Shown here piece by piece: positions 24,572 through 32,985 of a stretch of 64,000 nt of DNA (its first letter is position 1; each line of letters starts with the position of its first letter). The notes below the pieces were generated by a model. That model did not search any database, was not told where the DNA came from, and worked only from the letters and a program-made list of their open reading frames with translations. Location of the stretch: contig NZ_KZ984560.1 of NCBI RefSeq assembly GCF_003574445.1, forward strand, positions 124,001 through 188,000. The letters are read 5' to 3'. This DNA is from Streptomyces sp. YIM 130001 (GTDB taxonomy: Bacteria; Actinomycetota; Actinomycetes; Streptomycetales; Streptomycetaceae). The translations under genes were made by a program, and so were the position numbers.

Positions 24572-24701
24572 GGTGCCTCCCTCTGCCACCACCGTAGCCC
24601 CGGCTCCTCGCCCCAGCCCGGCGCTCGCCGGTGCGAAGATGTGCCCGCGGACGGTCGCAGGGATCGGCCGGCCGCCGGGATCCGATGAATCGGGGGCACC
24701 C

Positions 24702-26052
24702 ATGGCGGAGCTGAGCCGAGGTCAGAACACACCCGTGGGCGCGGGCCGTGTCACGGCCGAACTGGGCCCGCCGGGTGCGCCGTTGGACCTCAGCGCCCTT
24801 CTCCTTGACGCGGCCGGCAAGGTCAGGTCCGACGCCGACATGGTCTTCCACAACCAACCCGCGGCCGAGGTGGGAGCGGTACGGCACCTTTCCGCGGACA
24901 CCGCCGGGCCCGAGCGGATCGAGCTCGAACCGGCCCTGCTGCCCGCCGATGTGGACCGGGTGGTGCTGGTCGCCAGTTGCGATCCCGGGGACACGTCCCG
25001 CACCTTCGGCGACATCCCGGCCGTCTCGGTCCGGGTCACGGCACCGGGCGCGGAGCCTGTGCTGTTCGACCCGCCGCCGTTCACCGCGAGCGAGCGCGCC
25101 GTGCTGCTCCTGGAGTTCTACCGTCGGGCCGGCGCCTGGAAGCTGCGCGCCATCGGCCAGGGTTACGCGGAGGGCCTCGCCGGACTCGCCACCGACTTCG
25201 GAGTCCATGTCGACGAGCCCGCGGTGCCCGCGCAGGCTCCCGCACCTGCTCCTGGGGCACCCGCGCCTACGCCCACGCAGGTTCCGGCCCCCGCCTGCGC
25301 TCCTGCCCCCCACGCCACGGCCGAACCTCACCAAGCCACCGCTCGGCGCCGTGAGTCTGGACAAGGGCAGCCGGATCGCGACCAGCCTGGACAAAAAAGA
25401 TCCGGAGCTGGTCGTCACCGCGACGCTCGAATGGGACGGCGGCAACGACCGCCGCCGCAAGCAGGGCGCCGACCTCGACCTGTACGCGCTGTTCGTCCCG
25501 GCCGCCGAGGCCCTGCGCGGTCCGACCGCCCCCGGCTCCCTGGTCAAGCGCCACGTGCCGCACGGCGACCCTGCGGTCCCCGGCATCGCGCCGCGGCGGG
25601 ACGTGCGCCGACCGGCCAAGGGCGAGGGCTCGAACGCGGTCTACTACCGGAACCTCGGTTCCCTGCAGGACGCCCCGTTCCTGCGCCTCGACGGCGACTC
25701 CCTGGAGCCGGGCGTCGAGACAGTCCGGATCTCCCGGCCCGAGGAGCAGGGCTACGTGCTGTTCTGCGCCTACTCGGCGGTGAGCAACGGCTTCGGCTCG
25801 TTCCGCAGCTTCGGCGCCAAGGTCGTCGTCACGGACAGCCGCGGTTCGACGGTGACCGTGCCGCTCTTCGAGAACGCGAAGACCAGGTACTGGGTCGCCA
25901 TCGCCCTCGTCGACTTCACCGTCCCCGAGGGCGCATCGATCCAGCACATCGAGGCCTACGGTGGCCGCATGGCGGAAAGCCGCCCGGTCCTGCACGCGGA
26001 CGGCACCATCGAACTGAACGCGGGCCCGGCGGAGTTCAAGCGCCCCGGCTGA
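24702..26052 (+). pseudogene. Two-domain TerD-family protein, frame broken in the linker
   Basis: ATG 24702 opens a TerD domain (MAELSRGQNTPVG, DADMVFHNQP, LPADVDRVVLVASCD, FYRRAGAWKLRAIGQGY). After a Pro/Ala linker (AQAPAPAPGAPAPTP) the sense moves by +1 into a second frame. That frame carries NLTKPPLGAVSLDKG, LEWDGGNDRRRKQGADLDLYALFV, VRISRPEEQGYVLFCAYS and a C-terminus ending EFKRPG at 26052. The total is 1351 nt, one more than a multiple of three. TerD proteins bind calcium and belong to tellurite/stress-response membrane complexes (family knowledge). The shift maps between about 25236 and 25330, with a run of six Cs (25306-25311) as an obvious slippage point. Real pseudogene, sequencing error or programmed shift are all possible. 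Confidence 0.65.
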
Positions 26053-26086
26053 CCCCCGCCGTCACCGCCCGGGCCCCACAGACGTA

Positions 26087-26123
26087 CGCCCTCGACGCAC
26101 ACCGCGCGTGCACGTCGAGGGCG
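26087..26123. terminator. Bidirectional terminator between TerD gene and gpmA
   Basis: An 11-bp stem (CGCCCTCGACG with its complement at 26113-26123) has a 15-base loop that can itself pair (GCAC/GTGC). It lies between convergent stops at 26052 and 26142. Confidence 0.75.
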
Positions 26124-26141
26124 CGGATCCGGCGTCTGCGG

Positions 26142-26903
26142 CTACTTCTTCTTGCCCTGATTCTTGACCGCCTCGATGGCTGCCGCGGCGGCGTCCGGGT
26201 CGAGGTAGGTGCCACCGGGGTTGACCGGCTTGAAGTCGGCGTCGAGCTCGTAGGCGAGCGGGATGCCGGTGGGGATGTTCAGGCCTGCGATGTCCGCGTC
26301 GGAGACGCCGTCGAGGTGCTTGACGAGTGCGCGCAGCGAGTTGCCGTGCGCCGCCACCAGGACGGTGCGGCCGGCCAGGAGGTCCGGGACGATGCCGTCG
26401 TACCAGTACGGCAGCATGCGCGTGACGACGTCCTTGAGGCACTCGGTGCGGGGGCGCAGCTCCGGCGGGATGTCCGCGTAGCGCGGGTCGTCGCTCTGCG
26501 AGTACTCCGCACCGTCCTCGAGCGGCGGCGGCGGGGTGTCGTACGAGCGGCGCCACAGCATGAACTGCTCCTCGCCGAACTCCGCGAGGGTCTGCGCCTT
26601 GTCCTTGCCCTGCAGAGCGCCGTAGTGACGCTCGTTCAGACGCCAGGAGCGGTGGACCGGGATCCAGTGGCGGTCGGCGGACTCGAGGGACAGCTGCGCG
26701 GTACGGATCGCGCGCTTCTGCAGCGAGGTGTGCACGACGTCGGGCAGCAGGCCCGCGCCCGCGAGGAGTTCACCGCCGCGGACCGCCTCCTTCTCGCCCT
26801 TCTCGTTGAGATTGACGTCCACCCAGCCGGTGAACAGGTTCTTCGCGTTCCACTCGCTCTCGCCGTGGCGGAGGAGGATCAGCTTGTACGGTGCGTCGGC
26901 CAT
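26142..26903 (-). CDS. gpmA: 2,3-bisphosphoglycerate-dependent phosphoglycerate mutase
   Basis: 253 residues from ATG 26903; the longer open frame upstream is antisense to the MFS gene and is rejected. The phosphohistidine motif LLRHGESEWN places the catalytic His at residue 13. RAIRTAQLSL, SWRLNERHYGALQGKDKAQT and the second-His motif VAAHGNSLRALVKHL complete the family set. It interconverts 3- and 2-phosphoglycerate in glycolysis and gluconeogenesis. The C-terminal KNQGKKK tail is typical. Monocistronic, convergent with the TerD gene and divergent from an MFS gene across about 140 bp. Confidence 0.96.
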   Translation of the reverse strand: MADAPYKLILLRHGESEWNAKNLFTGWVDVNLNEKGEKEAVRGGELLAGAGLLPDVVHTSLQKRAIRTAQLSLESADRHWIPVHRSWRLNERHYGALQGKDKAQTLAEFGEEQFMLWRRSYDTPPPPLEDGAEYSQSDDPRYADIPPELRPRTECLKDVVTRMLPYWYDGIVPDLLAGRTVLVAAHGNSLRALVKHLDGVSDADIAGLNIPTGIPLAYELDADFKPVNPGGTYLDPDAAAAAIEAVKNQGKKK

Positions 26904-27044
26904 GCGTCCGAGCCTAATCGAAATCCGTTGGTGCGCCGCGCCGGGGAATCGTAAGCTGCGCGCGTCAGATTCGCCTGTTACGTGTGCTCGTCGCGGCCGT
27001 GTGAGCAGGCACCTTCCGCCTGTCATGCCTCCGGGAGCACACAC

Positions 27045-28340
27045 GTGTCCGTCGCGTCTCTCCGAAGAGCCACGAGAGAGAGCGTCTCGGGTCTGCCCCG
27101 GGAGTTCTGGTGGCTTTGGACGAGCACCCTCGTCAACCGTCTCGGCGCCTTCGTCGCCACCTTCATGGCGCTGTACCTGACTGTCGACCGTGGCTACTCG
27201 GCCTCGTACGCCGGTCTGGTGGCAGCGCTGCACGGCCTCGGCGGTGTCGTCTCCTCGATCGGCGCCGGTGTGCTGACCGACCGGCTGGGGCGGCGCCCGA
27301 CCATGCTGGTCGCCCAGATCTCGACGGCCTTGTCCGTGGCCCTGCTCGGCTTCATGACGGAGCCGCTGTCGATCGCCGCGGTGGCCTTCCTGGTGGGCAT
27401 GGCCTCGAACGCCTCGCGTCCCGCGGTGCAGGCGATGATGGCGGACATCGTCGAACCCGAGGACCGGGTACGGGCGTTCGCGCTCAACTACTGGGCCATC
27501 AACCTCGGGTTCGCGCTGTCCTCGGTCGGCGCGGGGTTCGTCGCCGAGTACAGCTATCTCGCGGGCTTCCTCGGAGAGGCCGTCCTCACCCTGACCTGCG
27601 CGGTGCTGGTCTTTCTGAAGCTTCCCGAGTCCCGGCCCGAGCGGGCGGACGGGGCGGACGCCGCCGCGGACGAACCCGCGGTCAGCCTCGGCACGGTGCT
27701 GCGGGACGGCCGTTTCATGGGGGTCGTCAGCCTGTCGTTCCTGATCTCCCTGATCTTCATGCAGGCGCACGTCGGTCTGCCGGTGGCGATGGGCCAGGTG
27801 GGCTTCTCCTCATCGGACTTCGGCATCGCGATGGCCGTCAACGGCGTGCTGATCGTGGCCCTGCAGATCCCGGTGACCCGGTTCATCGAGCACCGCGATC
27901 CGCAGAAGCTGCTGATCATCTCCGCGCTGCTCGCGGGCTACGGCTTCGGGCTCACCGCCTTCGCGGGCTCGGTCGCGGTCTACTCCCTCACGGTGATCGT
28001 CTGGAGCCTCGCCGAGATCGTCAACGCACCGACCCAGATGGGCCTCGTGGTCCGTCTTTCGCCGCTCCACGGCCGTGGGCGCTACCAGGGCGTGTACTCA
28101 CTGTCCTGGGCGGTGGCGGCCCTCGCGGCGCCCCTCCTCGCGGGCACCGTCATCGACCGCTTCGGCGCCGACTGGCTCTGGGCCGGCTGCGCGGCGCTCG
28201 GGACGGTGGCGGCGCTGGGCTACTGGCTGCTGATGCGGGGGCTGCCGGAGCCGGTGGTGCCGGTGCGGGTGCCGAAGCCGCAGGAGGCTGCGAGCGTGGA
28301 GCAGCCCACGGAGCCGGAAGCGGTGGAGCGGGCCGTCTGA
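27045..28340 (+). CDS. MFS transporter
   Basis: 431 residues from GTG 27045, which follows a GGGAG ribosome site; the earlier in-frame start at 26982 has none. Twelve hydrophobic segments are visible. The loop 2-3 signature of the superfamily appears as GVLTDRLGRRPTM (G-x3-D-x-x-GRR), and PESRPERADGADAAADEP marks the central cytoplasmic loop. It is a proton-coupled exporter or importer with unknown substrate; the ARE/DHA-like layout makes drug or metabolite export the first guess. It is divergent from gpmA, and its stop lies 17 bp from the convergent YbjN gene. I see no regulator next to it. Confidence 0.88.
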   Translation: MSVASLRRATRESVSGLPREFWWLWTSTLVNRLGAFVATFMALYLTVDRGYSASYAGLVAALHGLGGVVSSIGAGVLTDRLGRRPTMLVAQISTALSVALLGFMTEPLSIAAVAFLVGMASNASRPAVQAMMADIVEPEDRVRAFALNYWAINLGFALSSVGAGFVAEYSYLAGFLGEAVLTLTCAVLVFLKLPESRPERADGADAAADEPAVSLGTVLRDGRFMGVVSLSFLISLIFMQAHVGLPVAMGQVGFSSSDFGIAMAVNGVLIVALQIPVTRFIEHRDPQKLLIISALLAGYGFGLTAFAGSVAVYSLTVIVWSLAEIVNAPTQMGLVVRLSPLHGRGRYQGVYSLSWAVAALAAPLLAGTVIDRFGADWLWAGCAALGTVAALGYWLLMRGLPEPVVPVRVPKPQEAASVEQPTEPEAVERAV

Positions 28341-28357
28341 CCGCCGGGCATGAACGG

Positions 28358-28903
28358 CTACGGCTGCCGGGGCTCCGTGAGGTGGCTGAAGGCATCGAGG
28401 TTGCGGGTGGATTCGCCGCGGGAGACGCGCCAGGCGTACTCGCGGCGGATCGCGGAGGCGAAGCCGAGCTCGAGGAGGGTGTTGAAGGCGCCGTCCGCGG
28501 CCTCCAGGACCGAGCCGAGGAGGCGGTCGACCTCGTCGGCCGTGACGGCGGCGAGCGGGAGCTTGCCGGCCAGGTAGATGTCGCCGAGCGGGTCGATCGC
28601 GTAACTGACGCCGTAGAGCTTGAGGTTGCGCTCCAGGAGCCACCGGTGCACGCCCTCGGCGTTCTCGTCGGGGTGCCTGATGACGAAGGCGTTCACCGAC
28701 AGGGAGTGGCGGCCCACGAGCAGTGAGACCGTGGTGGACAGCTTGCGGGTGCCGGGGAGCTTCGCGACGTAGGAGCCGGGTTCCGGGTTCTCCCACTCGA
28801 TGCCGGCCTCCGTGAGCGCCGCCTCGAGGGTGCCGCGGGCCGCGTCCTCGGCGGCCGCCGAGGAGGCCTTGGCGTCCGTCGTGCCTACCGCTGATTCAGC
28901 CAT
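28358..28903 (-). CDS. YbjN-domain protein
   Basis: 181 residues from ATG 28903 (MAESAVGTTD). After an Ala-rich N-terminus, a YbjN domain covers about 25-170: GTLEAALTEAGIEWE, YVAKLPGTRKLSTTVSLLVG, LSVNAFVIRHPDENAEGVHRWLLERNLKLYGVSYAIDPLGDIYLAGKLPLAAV. The fold resembles type III secretion chaperones and probably binds partner proteins; in E. coli YbjN affects stress responses and motility. The 8-base overlap with mshA makes the two co-translated, a pairing conserved in actinobacteria as I recall. No catalytic residues are expected. Confidence 0.88.
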   Translation of the reverse strand: MAESAVGTTDAKASSAAAEDAARGTLEAALTEAGIEWENPEPGSYVAKLPGTRKLSTTVSLLVGRHSLSVNAFVIRHPDENAEGVHRWLLERNLKLYGVSYAIDPLGDIYLAGKLPLAAVTADEVDRLLGSVLEAADGAFNTLLELGFASAIRREYAWRVSRGESTRNLDAFSHLTEPRQP

Positions 28904-30266
28904 GTTGCGAGCGTACGCGACTGCCTCGGGCTGTCCTGGTGGCGGCGTACTCGTGCATCGCCGCCGTGTAGACGTCGGCGGTGGCCGAGGCCGCGGTGCC
29001 CCAGCCGAAGGACTCGGCATGGCGGGCCGCGGCCTCGCCCATCCGGTCGGTCAGGTGCTCGTCGTCGGCGAAACGGGCCAGCACGCGCGCGTAGGCGGCC
29101 GGTTCGTGGCCCTCGACGAGGTATCCGCTGACCCCGTCCCGTACGGCCACCGGCAGACCACCGACGGAGGCGGCGATCACGGGTGTGCCGGCGGCCTGGG
29201 CCTCTATGGCGACGAGGCCGAACGATTCGTTGTACGACGGCATGACGAGGACGGAGGCGGCGCGGAACCAGTCCGCGAGCTCCGCCTGCCCGACCGGCGG
29301 CCGGAAGTGCACCACGTCGGCCACGCCGAGCCGGGACGCGAGCTTCTGCAGCCCCTCCGGTTTGGCGAGCCCGCTGCCGCTCGGCCCGCCCACGACGGGT
29401 ACGACGAGCCGCCTGCGCAGCTCGGGCCGGTGGCTGAGCAGGTCTGCCACGGCCCGCAGCAGGACGTCCGGCGCCTTGAGCGGCTGGATGCGGCCGGCGA
29501 AGAGCGGGATCAGGACGTCCTGCGGCAGTCCGAGCCGCTGTCGGGCGGCTCGGCGGCCGTCGGCGGGGCGGAAGAGTTCGAGGTTGACCCCGGGGTGCAC
29601 GACGGCGACCTTCGAGGGGTCGGCCGCGTAGTGGCGTACGAGCTCGTCGGCCTCCTCGTCGGTGTTCGCGACCAGGCGGTCGGCGGCGTCGACGATCTGG
29701 GACTCGCCGATGACGCGGGCGGCCGGTTCGGGGGTGTCGCCCTCGGCGAGAGCGGCGTTCTTGACCTTGGCCATGGTGTGCATGGCGTGCACCAGGGGGA
29801 CGCCCCAGCGGTCGGCGGCGAGCCAGCCCACGTGACCGCTCAGCCAGTAGTGCGAGTGGACCAGGTCGTAGTAGCCGGGCCGGTGTCCTGCCCAGGCCTG
29901 CATCACGCCGTGCGTGAAGGCACACAGCTGGGCGGGCAGCTCTTCCTTGGCGAGGCCCTCGTAGGGACCGGCGTCGATGTGCCGGACCAGCACTCCCGGA
30001 GCGAGCTCCACGCGCGCGGGGAGGCCGCCGGTCGTCGCGCGCGTGAAGATCTCCACCTCGATGTCGATGGCGGCGAGGCGTTTTGCCAGCTCCACGATGT
30101 AGACGTTCATCCCGCCCGCGTCCCCGGTGCCCGGCTGGTGCAGCGGTGAGGTGTGCACGCTGAGCATGGCGACCCGGCGGGGCTTTCGGTGCCCGCCGGA
30201 GATGCGGAGCCGTGAGGGTGTGCTGACGCTGTGACGTTCGCCGAGCCCGGTCCCGTACTGGCCCAC
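28896..30266 (-). CDS. mshA: D-inositol-3-phosphate glycosyltransferase (mycothiol step 1)
   Basis: 456 residues with start GTG 30266, chosen because AAGGAGG lies 7 bases upstream; a start at 30296 would place that site inside the gene. It is a GT-B retaining transferase. The N-domain has VAMLSVHTSPLHQPGTGDAGGMNVYI (UDP-GlcNAc and inositol-phosphate loop), and HSHYWLSG and VHAMHTMAKVKN are also conserved. The C-domain has FAGRIQPLKAPDVLL and the E-x7-E motif in PSYNESFGLVAIEAQAAG. It joins UDP-GlcNAc to 1L-inositol-1-phosphate to start mycothiol synthesis, the main low-mass thiol of actinobacteria. It shares an operon with the YbjN gene. Confidence 0.95.
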   Translation of the reverse strand: MGQYGTGLGERHSVSTPSRLRISGGHRKPRRVAMLSVHTSPLHQPGTGDAGGMNVYIVELAKRLAAIDIEVEIFTRATTGGLPARVELAPGVLVRHIDAGPYEGLAKEELPAQLCAFTHGVMQAWAGHRPGYYDLVHSHYWLSGHVGWLAADRWGVPLVHAMHTMAKVKNAALAEGDTPEPAARVIGESQIVDAADRLVANTDEEADELVRHYAADPSKVAVVHPGVNLELFRPADGRRAARQRLGLPQDVLIPLFAGRIQPLKAPDVLLRAVADLLSHRPELRRRLVVPVVGGPSGSGLAKPEGLQKLASRLGVADVVHFRPPVGQAELADWFRAASVLVMPSYNESFGLVAIEAQAAGTPVIAASVGGLPVAVRDGVSGYLVEGHEPAAYARVLARFADDEHLTDRMGEAAARHAESFGWGTAASATADVYTAAMHEYAATRTARGSRVRSQHG

Positions 30267-30445
30267 TTGGCGGTCCTCCTTGCGGACGTGAGGCACTCTT
30301 CAGCTCGAAAACACCGGAGCACGCCGCTCCATTTCCACTTTGCCAAATCATTGCCCGCCACGCTCAACCGTTTCTGCCCCACACCTGATGGGAGGGCGTC
30401 CCCCGCCCGTACGAATCCTTCCGGCGTCCCCGGATACTGGGGCTC

Positions 30446-31255
30446 ATGGCCCGCACCCGTCCGGTAGGGACCGTCACGCGCGGGACCACCAACCCCAATC
30501 GACTGCGCCGCATGGACCGCTGGATCGCGGCCGTCCACGGCTCGGCCCTGCAGCGGGCCACCGCCCCGCTCGCGGTCGATCTCGGCTACGGCGCGGCCCC
30601 GTGGACGGCGGTCGAACTCCTGCACCGGCTGCGGCGGGCCGCCCCCGCCGCCGAGGTCGTCGGCCTGGAGATCGACCCCGCCCGGGTCGCGGCGGCCCAC
30701 CCGTACGAGGTCGACGGGCTGACCTTCCGGCACGGCGGCTTCGAGGTCCCCACCGAACGCCCGCCCCTGCTGATCCGTGCGGCTAACGTGCTGCGCCAGT
30801 ACGACGAGGAGCAGGTCGCCGGCGTCTGGCAGCAACTCAGGTCCCGGCTCGCGCCGGGCGGTCTCCTGGTCGAGGGCACTTGTGACGAGATCGGCCGGCG
30901 GCACGTCTGGGTGGCGCTCGGGCCGGAAGGTCCGCGCACGGTGACGTTCGCGACCCGCCTCGGCTCGCTCGAGCGCCCGTCGGATCTCGCGGAACGGCTG
31001 CCGAAGGCGCTGATCCACCGCAATGTGCCGGGCGAGCCCGTGCACGCGTTCCTGCGCGACTTCGACCGGGCCTGGGCCGTCGCAGCGCCCTATGCGGCGT
31101 ACGGGGCGCGGCAGCGCTGGGTGCGCGCGGTGACGGATCTGGGCTCCGACTGGCCTGTGACGGACCGCAGTTCGCGGTGGCGGCAGGGCGAAGTCACGGT
31201 GGCGTGGGAGGCGTTGGCACCGCGAGGGGGAACGCGAGGGGGAATGCGCCCGTAG
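30446..31255 (+). CDS. Class I SAM-dependent methyltransferase-like protein
   Basis: 269 residues from ATG 30446. The Rossmann SAM-binding motif is APLAVDLGYGAAPWTAVELL (motif I DLGYG), followed by VVGLEIDPARVAAA (acidic loop binding the ribose), IRAANVLRQY and LAPGGLLVEGTCDEIGRRHVW (motif III-like). No substrate domain is recognisable beyond a C-terminal helical region (RQRWVRAVTDLG). It is divergent from mshA and is a conserved neighbour in Streptomyces as I recall, but nothing ties it to mycothiol. Substrate unknown. Confidence 0.82.
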   Translation: MARTRPVGTVTRGTTNPNRLRRMDRWIAAVHGSALQRATAPLAVDLGYGAAPWTAVELLHRLRRAAPAAEVVGLEIDPARVAAAHPYEVDGLTFRHGGFEVPTERPPLLIRAANVLRQYDEEQVAGVWQQLRSRLAPGGLLVEGTCDEIGRRHVWVALGPEGPRTVTFATRLGSLERPSDLAERLPKALIHRNVPGEPVHAFLRDFDRAWAVAAPYAAYGARQRWVRAVTDLGSDWPVTDRSSRWRQGEVTVAWEALAPRGGTRGGMRP

Positions 31256-31527
31256 CGCGTGGTTGACGCCGATTCGACTGCTGTTGACGGCGTTTCATCC
31301 CGTAGCCGGGGCCTTGCGGTGCTCTGCCGACCGTATCCGCCCCGCGCTTCACGTAACCCACACGAGTGGCGAGCGGAGGCCGGGGAACGTCTGTCCGGGG
31401 CCGTACGTCAGAAGTGGCGGATGGGGGTTCGGGGCCGTGTGCCGGTCTGTTGGATTGGACGCGGGCGTGGCACCATCCCGGGAAACCACGGATGTTACTG
31501 ACGCGACATCAGTTTTAGGGGGACAGC
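31256..31527 (+). promoter_or_regulatory. Structured leader of the NlpC/P60 gene, candidate c-di-AMP (ydaO-type) riboswitch
   Basis: 272 bases without a gene precede a cell-wall hydrolase gene, the class of gene that Streptomyces controls through ydaO-type leaders (established). The segment at about 31318-31410 has a CCGACCGTATCCGC block, then GCGGAGGCCGGGGAAC at 31373-31388, which resembles the GGA-GG(C)GGGGAACC core of that element, and later a GGGGGTTCGG run. A pair of TTGACG/TTGACGCC hexamers (31263, 31284) may be -35 boxes. I cannot complete the full conserved secondary structure by eye, so this remains a candidate. Confidence 0.35.
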
Positions 31528-32601
31528 GTGATCGGCAGGCGTTCATCGACCATGACGGCCGCCGCGCTCCTGTGCGCGGCGACGGTACTGGCCGCGTCCG
31601 GCCCGGCGTCGGCAGACCCCCGGACCAGGCCCGTCGCCGAACCGGAGCCCCGAACTCCGGCCACCCCCAAGACACTTGCCGACATACACAAAGAGGTCGA
31701 GCGGCTCTACCACCAGGCAGCCGTGGCCACCGACGCGTACAACCTCGCGGAGGAGAAGGCCGACAAGCAGTCGACCGAGATCGTCCGCCTGGCCAAGGAC
31801 CTGGAGAAGGGCCGCAAGAAGCTCAGCGGCCTGAAGCAGCGCGCCGGAGCCGCGGCCCGCGCGCAGTACCGCGGCGGCGGGATGCCGCCTCAGGCGCAGT
31901 TGATGCTCAGCGACGATCCGCAGAAGTACATCGAGAGCGCGGACCGACTGCACCAGGGCCAGAAGGCGACCAAGGGTCTCCTCGGCGAACTGACCAGGAC
32001 CCAGCAGGACCTGGAGTCCTACGCCAAGAGCGCGACCGAGCAGTGGAAGAAGCTCGAGGCGAACCGCAAGAAGCGCGCCAAGGCCAAGAAGCGCATCAAG
32101 GAGCGGATCGCGGCGGCCGAGAAGCTCGAGTCGAAGCTGGCCGCGGACGAGCGCAAGCGACTGCGCAAGCTCGAGGAGAACGCCCAGCTCGAGGCACAGA
32201 CCGCCTGGCTCGATTCGGGCATCCTCAAGGAGATCGACGGCCGGGCGACCGCCGCGGGCAAGAAGGCCATCGAGTACGCCACGGGCCAGATCGGCAAGCC
32301 GTACGTCTGGGGCGCCGAGGGGCCGGACTCGTTCGACTGCTCCGGGCTCACCTCGCAGGCCTGGGTGGCCGGCGGCCGCGTGATCCCGCGGACCTCCCAG
32401 GAGCAGTGGAAGCAGCTGCCCCGTATCGACATCAAGGACATGCGCCCGGGCGACCTGATCATCTATCAGAAGGACGCCAGTCACGTCGGGTTGTACATAG
32501 GAGAGGGCGCGATGGTGCACGCACCGCGGCCCGGGCGCGATGTGACGATGGCAGGCGCGGGTTCGATGCCGATCCTGGGCGTGGTCCGGCCGGACAAGTA
32601 G
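31528..32601 (+). CDS. Secreted NlpC/P60 peptidoglycan endopeptidase
   Basis: 357 residues from GTG 31528 after AGGGGGAC. The signal peptide spans about 1-29 (AALLCAATVLAASGPASA, cleavage near ASA-DP). Residues 50-245 form a long charged coiled coil (many K, E and Q heptads). The C-terminal NlpC/P60 domain has catalytic Cys271 in DSFDCSGLT and His319 in DASHVGLYIG, with APRPG at the end. It resembles mycobacterial RipA-type D-Glu-mDAP endopeptidases, in which the coiled coil restrains or positions the hydrolase. The long structured leader suggests control at the RNA level. Role inferred: cell-wall remodelling in growth, germination or sporulation. Confidence 0.93.
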   Translation: MIGRRSSTMTAAALLCAATVLAASGPASADPRTRPVAEPEPRTPATPKTLADIHKEVERLYHQAAVATDAYNLAEEKADKQSTEIVRLAKDLEKGRKKLSGLKQRAGAAARAQYRGGGMPPQAQLMLSDDPQKYIESADRLHQGQKATKGLLGELTRTQQDLESYAKSATEQWKKLEANRKKRAKAKKRIKERIAAAEKLESKLAADERKRLRKLEENAQLEAQTAWLDSGILKEIDGRATAAGKKAIEYATGQIGKPYVWGAEGPDSFDCSGLTSQAWVAGGRVIPRTSQEQWKQLPRIDIKDMRPGDLIIYQKDASHVGLYIGEGAMVHAPRPGRDVTMAGAGSMPILGVVRPDK

Positions 32602-32985
32602 CACGGCGGGTCGGCACGCCGGACGGGCAGCGGCCCGGACACGTGGGGCCCCGGGCGCCGACGGCACGGAGTAGCCGGCGCTTGCGGCACCGCGCCGCCG
32701 GAAGCCGGACATGTCGGGGCGTACGGAATCCGTCCGGCGCCTCGCAGCGCGCTTCCCGTGGCCCGTCTCACGTGACCTGCCCCACCCTGACAACCCGCGC
32801 GGCGTGATGTTCGTCATTCCTGGTAGGGGCCCGCAGTGGCCAATTGCGGTACGGGATGCGGCATATGACACCGGCTCTTCACGAAGCGCCATTCCCTACC
32901 GGCCGCGGCTACCGCTATGGTCCCCGTCGGGTGGAGCGTCGAATGTCGTTCCACCGTGCCCTCGGGGGGAGGGAAGGACCAGCCG
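32602..32985. other. Gene-free stretch between NlpC/P60 and PP2C genes
   Basis: 384 bases. The first half is very GC-rich with short self-complementary blocks (GGGGCCCC near 32645). The second half is less GC-rich and should hold the promoter of the PP2C gene. GGTAGGG near 32822 and CCCTACC near 32894 form a distant inverted pair. A frame reaching back to 32917 exists but lacks a ribosome site; GGGAGGGAAGG before ATG 32986 marks the start used here. Confidence 0.45.

Noticed and set aside
26053..26954. Continuation of the first TerD frame beyond the real C-terminus
   Set aside because: It is open only because of base composition and runs over the gpmA gene; no domain is visible.
26904..27770. 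N-terminal extension of gpmA
   Set aside because: It is antisense to the MFS transporter, and the family start MADAPYKLILLRHG is at 26903.
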